From Njordibacter sp937773555 (lineage in GTDB: Bacteria > Pseudomonadota > Gammaproteobacteria > Pseudomonadales > Balneatricaceae): 64,000 nucleotides of DNA. A program made the position numbers and the translations under genes. How positions within the stretch are numbered: the first letter of the stretch is position 1; each line of letters opens with the position of its first letter. The stretch lies in contig NZ_CP159830.1 of NCBI RefSeq assembly GCF_047730085.1, positions 1,240,001-1,304,000 of the forward strand, written 5' to 3'. Below are positions 44,510 through 54,518 of the stretch, in pieces. A model generated the notes under the pieces. It saw only the letters and a list, made by a program, of their open reading frames with translations, searched no databases and had not been told where the DNA came from.

Positions 44510-47500
44510 TTAGCTCAATAGTTTAATTAGGTCTTCCATACGTTGGAAGCGTGTTTCTGTTTTTTCCATAGGTAGAGTAAACCGCAAATTGGTACCGCCC
44601 TCAAGTCGAAAACTTCGAGGTTGAGTTTGTACTAGCTTGACCAGCACCATTGGGTCTATTTGGGTGTTTTTGCCAAACTCCATGCGGCCATTAGCTGCGG
44701 AAGCTTCAATACGAGTAATACCGATAGCTTTGGCTTTTAACTTTAAACGATTTTGACGGAAAAGGTTTTTTATTTGATCAGGCAGTAAGCCAAAGCGGTC
44801 TATCATTTCCACTTGTAACTCTTTCAATGCTGCATTATGTTCAGCATTAGCAATGCGTTGATACATGACTAAGCGATTATGTACATCGGGTAAATAGTTT
44901 TCTGGAATCAGCGCCGGTAGATGCAGGTTAACTTCTGTGCCCCGTGTGAGTGGTTGATCTAAATTGAGTGTTTCACCTTTTTTCATCGCTTCAACAGTTT
45001 GGTTGAGCATTTCCATATATAAGCTAAAACCAATGCCTTGCATTTGACCACTCTGTTCTTCGCCCAAAAGCTCACCTGCACCGCGTATTTCCAGATCGTG
45101 GCTTGCTAGGGTGAATCCTGCGCCTAGGTCAGCGGTAGCTTCTATGGCTTCTAGGCGTTTGGTTGCATCTTTGCTCAGCAGCTTTGGGTGAGGGGTCATT
45201 AAGTAGGCATAAGCCTGGTGATGGGAGCGACCTACACGGCCCCGTAACTGATGCAGCTGGGCTAAACCAAACTTATCTGCACGCTCAATAATGATGGTGT
45301 TTGCTGTAGGAATGTCGATTCCAGTTTCAATAATAGTGGAACACACCAAAACGTTGGAGCGTTTGTGATAAAAATCTCCCATCACTTGTTCGAGTTTACG
45401 CTCGCGCATTTGCCCATGAGCTACACTTACCCGAGCCTCTGGTACTAACTCACGCAGCCTTTCGGCGCTGTTTTCTATGGTTTTTACTTCGTTGTGCAGA
45501 TAATACACCTGCCCACCACGAAGCAGCTCTCGCAAGATGGCCTCTTTTACTATTTTTGTATCATCTTGACGCACAAATGTTTTTATGGAAATACGTCTCG
45601 CTGGAGGCGTAGCAATAATGGACAGGTCACGCATGCCTGCCATGGACATATTTAATGTTCTAGGAATAGGTGTAGCAGTGAGGGTTAATATATCCACTTC
45701 AGAACGGAATTTTTTGAACGACTCTTTTTGTTGTACGCCAAAACGGTGTTCTTCATCAATTATAAGCAAACCTAAACGTTTAAAATTAAGCTTGCCTTGT
45801 AATATTTTATGGGTGCCTACCAGAATGTCTAACTTGCCATCTTTTGCGTGGGCTATGGCCTTGTTTTGTTCGGCGCTCGTTTGGAAACGAGACATCACTG
45901 ATACATTGACTGGCCAGTTAGCAAAACGGTCCCTAAGGGTTTCGTAATGCTGCTGTGCCAATAATGTAGTGGGCACCAATAAAGCCACTTGTTTGCCACC
46001 ATTAACCGCCATAAATGCTGCTCGCATGGCGACTTCTGTTTTGCCAAAACCAACATCACCACACACTAGCCTGTCCATGGGTTGGTCAGCCATCATATCG
46101 CTCAATACAGCCTTAATCGTCTGTTCTTGATCGGGCGTTTCTTCATAGGGAAAGGCATCGCAGAAGGCTTGATAGCTCTCATCAGGTTTTGGAAAGGCAT
46201 ACCCGTCTTGAGCCTCACGCAGGGCATAAATATGTAACAATTCTGCGGCGGTATCCTTAATTTTTTCTGCTGCCTTACGTTTCGCTTTAGTCCATTGTTC
46301 GCCACCTAATTTATGTAAAGGTGCATTTTCACCACCAGAGTAACGGGATAAGAGTTCAATGCCAGAAACAGGGACATAAAGGGTAGCTTCATTGGCGTAT
46401 AGTAGTACTAAGAACTCGGCATCTTGACCATCTATACTCAGTGTTTGCAGGCCATTGTAGCGGCCTACACCATGGTCCTGATGCACTACAGCGTTACCAA
46501 TGCTTAGTTCGGCTAAATCGTGAATAGCAGTATTAGGATTCTCTGTAGCTTTATCTCGGCGACGTCGCTGAAGCACTTTTTGACCAAAGAGTTGGGCTTC
46601 ACAAACCACAAGAAGATTGTGTTCTGGTAGGTTTAAACCCTGCTCTAAAGGCGCAACACAGATCGCAAAGTGGGGCTTTTGGGTAATAAACTCAGGCCAG
46701 TCTTCTACATCCTCTGGGGCCTTAGGTAAACCCTTAAATAAATCCAGTAATGCTTCTTTTCTACCCGCTGACTCAGCGCATACCAATACGCTTTGTTGCT
46801 GAGCTTGTAACACTGTTTGTAATGCAATGAGTGGCTTAGATAACTGATTGTTGATTGCAACTTGTGGCGGTTGGGCACCACCTAAATTATAAAATCCTTT
46901 ATTGGCTTCAGGCTCCACAAACGCGCCTTCTTGCAAATTGATGTTAGGAAACTTTTTCAGGCCAGAAAACATCTCATCGGTAAACAAAAATAATTTCTTA
47001 GGTGCAAGCAATGGGCGCTCTATGTCATGGCCATAATCTTCGTAACGAGATTCAATGTCGCGCCAGAAATGGAGTGCTTGAGCTTCAATGTCACCTTGTT
47101 TTACTACAAGGGTAGAAGCTGGGAGATAGTCCAATAAGGTTGACATAGTGTTAAAAAAGAGGGGGATGTAGTATTCAATACCAGCAGGGGCAAAACCTTG
47201 GCTTACATCCTGGTAAACAGGGCAGGCTTTAGGGTCTAAATCAAATTGACTGGTGAAGTTTTGCCTAAAGTGGCTAATCGCGGCATCAGTTAATGGGAAC
47301 TCGCGGGCAGGTAGTAAATTGAATTGCGTAATTAAGGCTGTGGTGCGCTGGCTATCGGCATCAAAATAACGCAGGCTCTCAATTTCATCATCAAACAATT
47401 CAATGCGCAATGGTGCATGACTACCCATGGGATAAAGATCAATCAAACCGCCCCGTAAGGCGTATTCACCGGCTTGGGATACGGTTTCTGTGAGTAGATA

Positions 47501-47953
47501 TCCCGCTTGATCTAAACGGTGACGAAATTGAGTTTGTGGCAACTCTTGCCCAGTCGTTAATGTAAAGCTGTTGCCTGCCAAGTAATTCATCGGGGGCAGT
47601 CGATGTAAAAGGGTAGCCACAGGCACAATGACTACACCTTGGCTTAGGTGAGTAATTTGGTTGAGTGTGCTAATGCGTTCTGAAATGATGTCTGGGTGTG
47701 CTGAAAAGCTGTCATAGGGCAGTATTTCCCAATCTGGTAGCATTAAGCAATTAAGCCCCGTATTGGTGAGAAAGAAGTTGAGTTCGGCACTCAATTTCAA
47801 GGCAGAATCAGTATCCTTTACCAGTGCTAAAACGGGTCCTTGATGGGCTTGTGCAGCTTCAGATATGGCAAGGGCAGAAGTGGCTCCATGGGTTTGTCCC
47901 CAATTAGATTTATGGCCGAATTTAGTGGGTAAAAACGAGGTTTCCAATAACAC
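44510..47953 (-). CDS. mfd: Transcription-repair coupling factor
   Basis: 1147 residues, near the E. coli length (1148). The UvrB-like N-terminal module includes PDWEILPYDSFSAHPDIISE and RGGLIDLYP. The RNA-polymerase-interaction (CarD-like) domain begins near residue 486 (VVHQDHGVGRYNGLQ). The RecG-like motor shows Walker A GDVGFGKTEVAMRAA near 634, IIDEEHRFGVQQKE near 731 and GRVGRSHHQAYAYL. The D7 autoinhibitory domain ends it. It releases stalled RNA polymerase and recruits UvrA. The start is GTG 47953 with AGGAA about ten bases upstream. Confidence 0.95.
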   Translation of the reverse strand: MLLETSFLPTKFGHKSNWGQTHGATSALAISEAAQAHQGPVLALVKDTDSALKLSAELNFFLTNTGLNCLMLPDWEILPYDSFSAHPDIISERISTLNQITHLSQGVVIVPVATLLHRLPPMNYLAGNSFTLTTGQELPQTQFRHRLDQAGYLLTETVSQAGEYALRGGLIDLYPMGSHAPLRIELFDDEIESLRYFDADSQRTTALITQFNLLPAREFPLTDAAISHFRQNFTSQFDLDPKACPVYQDVSQGFAPAGIEYYIPLFFNTMSTLLDYLPASTLVVKQGDIEAQALHFWRDIESRYEDYGHDIERPLLAPKKLFLFTDEMFSGLKKFPNINLQEGAFVEPEANKGFYNLGGAQPPQVAINNQLSKPLIALQTVLQAQQQSVLVCAESAGRKEALLDLFKGLPKAPEDVEDWPEFITQKPHFAICVAPLEQGLNLPEHNLLVVCEAQLFGQKVLQRRRRDKATENPNTAIHDLAELSIGNAVVHQDHGVGRYNGLQTLSIDGQDAEFLVLLYANEATLYVPVSGIELLSRYSGGENAPLHKLGGEQWTKAKRKAAEKIKDTAAELLHIYALREAQDGYAFPKPDESYQAFCDAFPYEETPDQEQTIKAVLSDMMADQPMDRLVCGDVGFGKTEVAMRAAFMAVNGGKQVALLVPTTLLAQQHYETLRDRFANWPVNVSVMSRFQTSAEQNKAIAHAKDGKLDILVGTHKILQGKLNFKRLGLLIIDEEHRFGVQQKESFKKFRSEVDILTLTATPIPRTLNMSMAGMRDLSIIATPPARRISIKTFVRQDDTKIVKEAILRELLRGGQVYYLHNEVKTIENSAERLRELVPEARVSVAHGQMRERKLEQVMGDFYHKRSNVLVCSTIIETGIDIPTANTIIIERADKFGLAQLHQLRGRVGRSHHQAYAYLMTPHPKLLSKDATKRLEAIEATADLGAGFTLASHDLEIRGAGELLGEEQSGQMQGIGFSLYMEMLNQTVEAMKKGETLNLDQPLTRGTEVNLHLPALIPENYLPDVHNRLVMYQRIANAEHNAALKELQVEMIDRFGLLPDQIKNLFRQNRLKLKAKAIGITRIEASAANGRMEFGKNTQIDPMVLVKLVQTQPRSFRLEGGTNLRFTLPMEKTETRFQRMEDLIKLLS

Positions 47954-48111
47954 GAGTAATGGGTTCCTTTGTAGTAGGCGGGTGGCCGCGTGCGGCTAGA
48001 TTATTCAAAGCACATGATTGTAGATCTATATGGATCCAGTTTCACCTTATACAACCTTTAGTTGTTGGGTAATAAATATTTAAATTCGCTTAAATTATGT
48101 TGACTATAGGC

Positions 48112-48135
48112 CAAACTAAGTTTGCCAAATTTGGC
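48112..48135. promoter_or_regulatory. Two abutting palindromes upstream of gap
   Basis: CAAACTAAGTTTG (48112-48124) shares its last base with GCCAAATTTGGC (48124-48135). Both are perfect inverted repeats, located about 100 bases before gap in the divergent mfd/gap gap. They may be a regulator tandem site; known Cra and HexR consensus sequences were not matched. Confidence 0.4.
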
Positions 48136-48236
48136 TATTTCCACGATAATATTCGCTCCCAAAGATGGGTATTAAAAAGGTTAAACACCTGAACCGCAAC
48201 CAAGCCGTTTTTATACGGTGAAAAAAGGGACTCATT

Positions 48237-49673
48237 GTGAGCCAAGAACAAGTGTTTTCAGACTGGAAAGAACGTGAAGCGTTAGCCGAAGCCATGATCC
48301 CCTTAATTGGTAAGATCTATCGCGAAAATAATGTAGAGGTTTCTGTATTTGGCCGTTTAGTTGTTAATCGTTCTGTCATTAGCATTCTTAAGTCCCACCG
48401 TGCAGCTCGCATGCTAGAGCACACCACATTATCTGTCCATGAAACTTTCCCAGTGGTTGAAGTGTTGCAGAGCTTGGCATTGTCTAATGTTCATGTAGAC
48501 ATTGGTAAGTTGGCTAAAGGCTTTCGTGACCATGGTGAAGGCCAAAGTTTACATAGCTATGTTGCTTCTGCCTTAACGGGTGCGGTAAATAAAGACAGTG
48601 CAAAAACACAGGCAGATGTTGTGCTTTATGGTTTTGGCCGTATTGGCCGTTTGCTAGCTCGTTTGTTGATTGAAAAAACGGGTGGTGGTCAAAGTTTGCG
48701 TTTGCGGGCTATCGTGGTGCGTAAAGGTGGAGATAATGATTTAGCTAAACGTGCTAGCTTGTTGCGAAGAGATTCAGTGCATGGCACGTTCCAAGGCACG
48801 ATCACGGTAGACGAAGAACAAAACACTTTGATCGCTAATGGTAACGTTATTAAGGTCATTTACTCTAGCTCACCCGACACTATAGATTACACCGATTACG
48901 GTATCAGTAATGCTGTTGTAATTGACAACACCGGCAAGTGGCGTGACGAAGATGGTTTGTCTCTGCATTTGCGTGCTAATGGTGTTTCTAAGGTGATGCT
49001 TACTGCGCCAGGCAAGGGTATTAAGAACATTGTTATGGGTGTTAACCAAAAAGACATTGTCGACACCGATACTATTTTGTCTGCGGCTTCTTGCACCACC
49101 AATGCCATTACACCAATATTGAAGGCACTGAATGACAAGTATGGTGTAGATAATGGTCATGTTGAAACAGTCCACGCCTACACAAACGATCAGAATTTGA
49201 TTGATAACTATCACAAAGGTGATCGTCGTGGTCGTGCGGCGGGCCTTAATATGGTGATCACGGAGACTGGCGCAGCTAAGGCTGTATCGAAAGCGTTGCC
49301 TGAGTTAGAAGGTAAACTAACAGGTAACGCCATTCGGGTGCCAACACCTAATGTATCTATGGCGATTCTTAATCTTAACCTTAACTCAGAAGTGGAACGT
49401 GATGAGTTAAATGATTACTTGCGTCATATGGCTTTGCATTCTGACTTACAAAAGCAAATTGACTACACAGACTCGCCAGAAGCTGTGTCTAGTGATTTTG
49501 TTGGATCTCGTGCTGCTGGCGTAATTGACGGCTTGGCGACGGTTGCTACAGGCAAGAAGAACTGTGTGGTTTATGTGTGGTACGACAACGAGTTTGGCTA
49601 TTCTTGCCAGGTGATTCGCATGCTGCAACATGTTACTAATACTGCATTGCCAGCGTTCCCAGTTGAAGGCTAA
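48237..49673 (+). CDS. gap: Glyceraldehyde-3-phosphate dehydrogenase, long form
   Basis: 478 residues, about 130 more than standard GAPDH. Residues 1-120 form an extra helical domain (DWKEREALAEAMIPLIGKIY ... LHSYVASALTGAV), then NAD-binding YGFGRIGRLLARLL (131-144), the catalytic ASCTTNAITPIL with C286, and the C-terminal RAAGLNMVITETGAAKAV and WYDNEFGYSCQ. Pseudomonas and Vibrio have this long type, often suited to the gluconeogenic direction or to NADP. Start GTG 48237 with AAAAGGGA upstream. Confidence 0.92.
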   Translation: MSQEQVFSDWKEREALAEAMIPLIGKIYRENNVEVSVFGRLVVNRSVISILKSHRAARMLEHTTLSVHETFPVVEVLQSLALSNVHVDIGKLAKGFRDHGEGQSLHSYVASALTGAVNKDSAKTQADVVLYGFGRIGRLLARLLIEKTGGGQSLRLRAIVVRKGGDNDLAKRASLLRRDSVHGTFQGTITVDEEQNTLIANGNVIKVIYSSSPDTIDYTDYGISNAVVIDNTGKWRDEDGLSLHLRANGVSKVMLTAPGKGIKNIVMGVNQKDIVDTDTILSAASCTTNAITPILKALNDKYGVDNGHVETVHAYTNDQNLIDNYHKGDRRGRAAGLNMVITETGAAKAVSKALPELEGKLTGNAIRVPTPNVSMAILNLNLNSEVERDELNDYLRHMALHSDLQKQIDYTDSPEAVSSDFVGSRAAGVIDGLATVATGKKNCVVYVWYDNEFGYSCQVIRMLQHVTNTALPAFPVEG

Positions 49674-49745
49674 ATTGCAGCTTATGTGACGCCTTTGTTT
49701 GGCGTGGTAGGTCGGTTTACAGTAAAGGTATTAATACAATTTGAA

Positions 49746-49776
49746 GAAAGGCTACCTTAGGGTGGCCTTTCTAGTT
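49746..49776 (+). terminator. Hairpin after gap
   Basis: GAAAGGCTACC and GGTGGCCTTTC arms around TTAG, followed by a weak T tract. It separates gap from the nqr operon. Confidence 0.65.
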
Positions 49777-49783
49777 ATAACGC

Positions 49784-49812
49784 TGGAAAAATTGTGAAAA
49801 TTTTCATATAAT
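49784..49812 (+). promoter_or_regulatory. Promoter of the nqr operon
   Basis: TGGAAA, 17 bases, TATAAT (49807-49812). The -10 is a perfect match; the -35 is weak. It lies 94 bases before nqrA. Confidence 0.6.
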
Positions 49813-49905
49813 AGCCACGCTTTTTTTATGGGTTTTAGTGACGCGGCGCTTATGCTTCGCAACAATCGCTAAAGCCATCCAATAACTCTCAATTGGGTAC
49901 GACTT

Positions 49906-51249
49906 ATGATCAAGATCAGACGCGGTCTGGATCTGCCATTGTCTGGTGCGCCGCAGCAAAGCATCGATGATGCCGCAGCGGTAAACCAAGTGGCTGTGAT
50001 CGGTGCTGACTATGTAGGCATGAAGCCTACAATGTTAGTCAGAGTAGGTGATCGAGTGAAGCTCGGGCAAGTTTTATTTTCTGATAAAAAAACTGCAGGG
50101 TTGAATTTTACAGCTCCTGCTGCGGGCATAGTGAGTGCAATTAACCGTGGCGCACAGCGCGTGCTGCAATCTGTTGTAATAGACATTGACGGTGATGCTG
50201 CTGTTGAGTTTTCCAAATGTGCGGCCAGTGACTTGGCTAAATTATCGCCTGAACAGGTAGCTGAAAATTTACAAGCTTCTGGATTGTGGTGTGCGCTGCG
50301 CACGCGCCCATTTAGTAAGGTCCCTGCTATTGATAGCAAACCGCGTTCTATTTTTGTTACAGCCATCGACACGCATCCGCTAGCGGCTGACCCTGCACTT
50401 ATTATTGCTGCCCAGCAGGACGCTTTTGCACAAGGTTTACAATTACTAACAAAGCTAACTGACGGCCCAGTATTTGTTTGTGCTGCAGCTAACACGACCG
50501 TACCTCAGGTGTCTGGTACCCAAATTGAACGTTTTGAAGGTGTACACCCTGCAGGTTTAGCTTCTACGCATATCCACATGCTGGACCCTGTAAGTGCTAC
50601 TAAAACAGTTTGGGTGGTGGGTTATCAAGATGTAATCGCTTTTGCACAACTATTTGCTACAGGCAAACTGCCTACAGAGCGAGTTGTTGCTTTGGCTGGC
50701 CCAATGGTCACTAACCCACGCTTAGTCCGAACGCGGTTAGGTGCTTCTACTACTCAGCTTTTAGCTGGTGAAACTAAACAGGGAGAATTTGAGAATCGAA
50801 TTATTTCTGGTTCTGTACTTGGTGGTAATACAGCCTATGGTACGACAGCGTTTTTAGGTCGATACAATAATCAAATTACGGTGCTCGAAGAAGGCAAGAA
50901 GCGTGAATTTATGGGTTGGTTGTCAACCGGAAGCAAAAAGCATTCTATGCTAAATATATTTTTATCGTCACTAAACCGCGTCAAAAAAGTGTCCCTTAAT
51001 ACCTCCACCAATGGCTCACAGCGTTCCATGGTGCCTGTTGGCACATTTGAGCGCCTAATGCCTTTGGATATTCTTCCTACACAGCTACTTCGTAGTTTGG
51101 TGGTGGGTGACATTGTTAACGCACAAGAACTTGGTTGCTTGGAGTTAGAAGAGGCTGACCTAGCGTTAATGACCTATACCTGCGCTGGCAAATACGAATA
51201 CGGCACTATATTGCGTGACGTGTTAACGCGTATAGAGAAGGAGTGCTAA
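49906..51249 (+). CDS. nqrA: Na+-translocating NADH:quinone reductase subunit A
   Basis: 447 residues, the normal length. IKIRRGLDLPLSGAPQQSID is the NqrA N-terminus, with GADYVGMKPTMLVRVGDRVK and ISGSVLGGNTAYGTTAFLGR later. It is the soluble cytoplasmic subunit of the six-subunit Na+ pump. It opens an uninterrupted nqrABCDEF-apbE-nqrM operon. Confidence 0.95.
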   Translation: MIKIRRGLDLPLSGAPQQSIDDAAAVNQVAVIGADYVGMKPTMLVRVGDRVKLGQVLFSDKKTAGLNFTAPAAGIVSAINRGAQRVLQSVVIDIDGDAAVEFSKCAASDLAKLSPEQVAENLQASGLWCALRTRPFSKVPAIDSKPRSIFVTAIDTHPLAADPALIIAAQQDAFAQGLQLLTKLTDGPVFVCAAANTTVPQVSGTQIERFEGVHPAGLASTHIHMLDPVSATKTVWVVGYQDVIAFAQLFATGKLPTERVVALAGPMVTNPRLVRTRLGASTTQLLAGETKQGEFENRIISGSVLGGNTAYGTTAFLGRYNNQITVLEEGKKREFMGWLSTGSKKHSMLNIFLSSLNRVKKVSLNTSTNGSQRSMVPVGTFERLMPLDILPTQLLRSLVVGDIVNAQELGCLELEEADLALMTYTCAGKYEYGTILRDVLTRIEKEC

Positions 51250-51251
51250 AC

Positions 51252-52457
51252 ATGAGTTTACGCAGCATTTTAGATTCCATGGAGCCCCACTTCCACAAAG
51301 GTGGTAGGTACGAAAAGTTTTATGCTTTGTATGAAGCGGCAGACACTATTTTTTACACCCCAGGTTATGTCACTAAAAGTGGTGCACACGTCCGTGATGG
51401 TATAGACCTCAAGCGTATGATGATCACCGTTTGGTTGTGTACGTTTCCAGCCATGTTTTTTGGCATGTACAACTTAGGTTTTCAAGCTAATACTGCTATG
51501 GAATCTATGGGCATTGCTCAAGCTGAGGGCTGGCGAGGCAGCTTTGTTGCTGCTACTGCTGGTTTTGATGCAGCAAGTGTGTGGGATAACATGATGCTGG
51601 GTGCCTCATATTGGCTTCCGGTGTATTTGGTTGTGTTTGTGGTTGGTGGTTTCTGGGAGGTTTTATTTGCCTCTGTACGAGGCCATGAAATAAATGAAGG
51701 CTTCTTCGTTACATCCGTGCTATTTGCCTTAATCCTGCCACCTGACATTCCCTTATGGCAGGCTGCTCTAGGTATTACCTTTGGTATTGTTGTGGGTAAG
51801 GAAGTATTTGGTGGTACGGGAATGAACTTCTTGAACCCAGCTCTCACGGGGCGTGCGTTCTTATACTTTGCCTACCCAGCACAAATGTCTGGTGATGCTG
51901 TGTGGACTGCAGTTGATGGCTTCTCTGGTGCAACGGCACTAGGCCTAGCTAACATGGGTGGAGTTGCAGCCTTAGCAGATGCTGGCATTACTTGGGCAGA
52001 TGCCTTTATTGGCAATATTCAAGGCTCTGTAGGTGAAGTGTCAACATTAGCTATTTTTGCTGGTGGTGCAGTGCTTCTTTGGACTCGTATTGCTGCCTGG
52101 CGTATTGTTGCTGGTGTTATGGTAGGTATGATTGCAATGAGTTCACTGCTTAACTTTATTGGCTCTGATACTAATCCACTATTTGCTTTACCATTTTACT
52201 GGCACTTAGTTGTGGGCGGTTTTGCTTTTGGTATGATCTTCATGGCCACGGACCCTGTGTCTTCGTCCATGACCCACACTGGTAAGTGGTACTTTGGTAT
52301 GTTAATCGGTGTCATGGTGGTGTTAATTCGAGTACTTAACCCAGCTTTCCCTGAAGGTATAATGTTGGCCATTTTGTTTGCCAACTTATTTGCGCCTTTG
52401 ATTGACTACTATGTCACCGAAGCAAATATTAAGCGGAGGGTAGCACGTAATGTCTAA
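51252..52457 (+). CDS. nqrB: Na+-translocating NADH:quinone reductase subunit B
   Basis: 401 residues from ATG 51252, which has AAGGAG well placed; a GTG three codons earlier overlaps nqrA. About ten membrane segments. The covalent FMN site is the SGATALGLANMGG segment (Thr near 228), plus RHEINEGFFV-like loop GHEINEGFFVTSVLFALILP. NqrB carries the riboflavin/FMN core of the Na+ channel. Confidence 0.95.
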   Translation: MSLRSILDSMEPHFHKGGRYEKFYALYEAADTIFYTPGYVTKSGAHVRDGIDLKRMMITVWLCTFPAMFFGMYNLGFQANTAMESMGIAQAEGWRGSFVAATAGFDAASVWDNMMLGASYWLPVYLVVFVVGGFWEVLFASVRGHEINEGFFVTSVLFALILPPDIPLWQAALGITFGIVVGKEVFGGTGMNFLNPALTGRAFLYFAYPAQMSGDAVWTAVDGFSGATALGLANMGGVAALADAGITWADAFIGNIQGSVGEVSTLAIFAGGAVLLWTRIAAWRIVAGVMVGMIAMSSLLNFIGSDTNPLFALPFYWHLVVGGFAFGMIFMATDPVSSSMTHTGKWYFGMLIGVMVVLIRVLNPAFPEGIMLAILFANLFAPLIDYYVTEANIKRRVARNV

Positions 52458-53220
52458 TTCAAAAGATTCTGTATCACGCACTGTGATAGTGGCTTTGGTT
52501 CTTTGTGTGGTTTGTTCTGTGATTGTTTCGGCTGCGGCTGTTATGTTGCGAGGCAAGCAGCAAGAAAATGCGGTCAACGAAAAGAAAATGAACATTTTGG
52601 CTGCTGCAGGTATTGAAGTAGTTAATGGTGATCTAGAAACAGCTTTTGCAACCATCACACCTAAGTTAGTTGATATGCGCACAGGCGAATTTAGTACTGA
52701 CGAAGATGTAATGTCATATAACATGCGTAAAGCCGCTAAAGACCCCTCAAAAGCTCGCGCGTTAACTCGTGAGCAAGATATTGCCAGCATTCGTAAGCAG
52801 TCATTATATAGCACTGTTTATTTGGTCGAAGGTGAGCAGGGTATCGAACGCATCATTTTGCCTATCCACGGGTATGGTTTATGGTCTACGCTTTATGGCT
52901 TCATTGCCCTAGAAAGTGATTTAAACACCGTTGCTGGCTTAGGCTTTTATGAGCATGCTGAAACACCAGGGTTAGGCGGTGAAATAGACAACCCTAAATG
53001 GAAAGCCTTGTGGCCTGGCAAGAAAGTCTACGCTGACGATTCTTATACGCCGGCCATTGGTTTAATCAAGGGAAAGGCTGCAGCGAGTGATTTGTATAAA
53101 GTAGACGGCCTAGCGGGTGCTACTCTAACGAGTAACGGCGTAACTAACTTAGTTAAATTCTGGTTGGGCGAAAATGGCTTTGCACCTTTCTTATCTAAGC
53201 TTAAAGCAGGGGAGGCATAA
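52450..53220 (+). CDS. nqrC: Na+-translocating NADH:quinone reductase subunit C
   Basis: 256 residues. One N-terminal membrane helix, then a periplasmic domain. The FMN-transfer site is VDGLAGATLTSNG with T225 as the flavin-bearing threonine; the motif has Ala where Ser is usual three positions before it. The eight-base overlap with nqrB indicates coupling. ApbE, which attaches the FMN, is encoded in the same operon. Confidence 0.95.
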   Translation: MSNSKDSVSRTVIVALVLCVVCSVIVSAAAVMLRGKQQENAVNEKKMNILAAAGIEVVNGDLETAFATITPKLVDMRTGEFSTDEDVMSYNMRKAAKDPSKARALTREQDIASIRKQSLYSTVYLVEGEQGIERIILPIHGYGLWSTLYGFIALESDLNTVAGLGFYEHAETPGLGGEIDNPKWKALWPGKKVYADDSYTPAIGLIKGKAAASDLYKVDGLAGATLTSNGVTNLVKFWLGENGFAPFLSKLKAGEA

Positions 53221-53222
53221 TC

Positions 53223-53870
53223 ATGTCGAAGACAAGAGAAATTTTGTTAGGACCAATCTTTACTAACAACCCCATTGCCTTGCAAATTTTGGGTGTATGT
53301 TCTGCGCTAGCAGTAACTAGTAGTTTGAATGTTACTATTGTTATGTGTATTGCACTGACTGTTGTAACTGCGTTCTCTAACTTCTTTATTGCTTTAATCC
53401 GTAACCAAGTGCCTAGCAGCATCCGTATTATCGTACAGATGATTATAATCGCGTCCTTAGTTATTGTAGTAGACCAGGTGCTCAAGGCATACGCCTATGA
53501 AGTGAGTAAGCAGCTTTCGGTATTTGTTGGTTTAATTATCACTAACTGTATTGTTATGGGGCGCGCAGAAGCATTTGCTATGCAAAACCCGCCGATTCCA
53601 TCTTTCTTTGATGGCATAGGTAACGGGTTAGGTTACTCAATTGTATTGTTGTTTGTGGCTACAGTGCGAGAACTGACTGGCTCTGGTAGTTTATTTGGTT
53701 TTGAAATTCTACCATTGGTAACCAATGGTGGCTGGTACTACTCCAACGGCCTCATGCTGCTGCCGCCAAGTGCGTTCTTTGTGATTGGCGGTTTTATTTG
53801 GTTACTTCGTAATGCGAAGATTGATCAGGTTGAACCAGCAGAATACAAAATTGCCTCGCACACTAAATAG
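53223..53870 (+). CDS. nqrD: Na+-translocating NADH:quinone reductase subunit D
   Basis: 215 residues, six membrane segments. ILLGPIFTNNPIALQILGVC, the half-channel LIITNCIVMGRAEAFAMQNP (with the conserved Cys of the Fe site shared with NqrE) and LGYSIVLLFVATVRELTG are diagnostic. It is homologous to RnfE. Confidence 0.95.
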   Translation: MSKTREILLGPIFTNNPIALQILGVCSALAVTSSLNVTIVMCIALTVVTAFSNFFIALIRNQVPSSIRIIVQMIIIASLVIVVDQVLKAYAYEVSKQLSVFVGLIITNCIVMGRAEAFAMQNPPIPSFFDGIGNGLGYSIVLLFVATVRELTGSGSLFGFEILPLVTNGGWYYSNGLMLLPPSAFFVIGGFIWLLRNAKIDQVEPAEYKIASHTK

Positions 53871-53881
53871 GATCTGAAACA

Positions 53882-54493
53882 ATGATTGAAGATTATTTAA
53901 GCCTATTTGTTAAAGCTGTGTTCGTAGAGAACATGGCCTTGGCATTCTTTTTGGGCATGTGTACTTTCTTGGCTATTTCTAAGAAAGTTAAAACAGCTAT
54001 TGGCCTTGGTATTGCAGTAATTGCTGTTCTCACCATCACCGTGCCAGTCAACAACCTTATCTACACCTATTTGTTAGCTGATGGGGCCCTTGCATGGGCA
54101 GGCTTGCCAGAAGTGAATCTAAGCTTCTTAGGTTTAATTTCTTACATTGGTGTTATTGCTGCCATCGTACAAATTATGGAAATGTTGCTCGACAAATACA
54201 TGCCAGCATTGTACAACGCCTTGGGTGTGTTCCTACCTTTGATCACAGTTAACTGCGCCATCATGGGTGCCGCACTGTTCATGGTTGAGCGGGATTATAA
54301 CTTCGGAGAATCAGTGGTTTACGGCATGGGTGCAGGTGTTGGCTGGGCATTAGCTATAGCGACTCTTGCAGGTATTCGTGAAAAACTAAAGTACTCAGAC
54401 GTACCCGCAGGTTTGCGTGGGCTGGGCATTACCTTTGTGACTGTAGGTTTAATGTCACTTGGTTTTATGTCTTTCTCTGGCATCCAACTTTAA
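53882..54493 (+). CDS. nqrE: Na+-translocating NADH:quinone reductase subunit E
   Basis: 203 residues, six membrane segments. SLFVKAVFVENMALAFFLGM with the conserved Cys nearby, and PLITVNCAIMGAALFMVERD, the second Cys-bearing half-helix, form the membrane iron centre with NqrD. It is homologous to RnfA. Confidence 0.95.
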   Translation: MIEDYLSLFVKAVFVENMALAFFLGMCTFLAISKKVKTAIGLGIAVIAVLTITVPVNNLIYTYLLADGALAWAGLPEVNLSFLGLISYIGVIAAIVQIMEMLLDKYMPALYNALGVFLPLITVNCAIMGAALFMVERDYNFGESVVYGMGAGVGWALAIATLAGIREKLKYSDVPAGLRGLGITFVTVGLMSLGFMSFSGIQL

Positions 54494-54518
54494 AACGCAC
54501 TAGAAAAGGTATCGATGT

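Noticed and set aside
50010..50495. Open frame of 161 residues antisense to nqrA
   Set aside because: It is inside a certain gene, and the sequence has no recognisable family features.
52386..52814. Open frame of 142 residues antisense to nqrB/nqrC
   Set aside because: It is the shadow of two well-supported overlapping genes.
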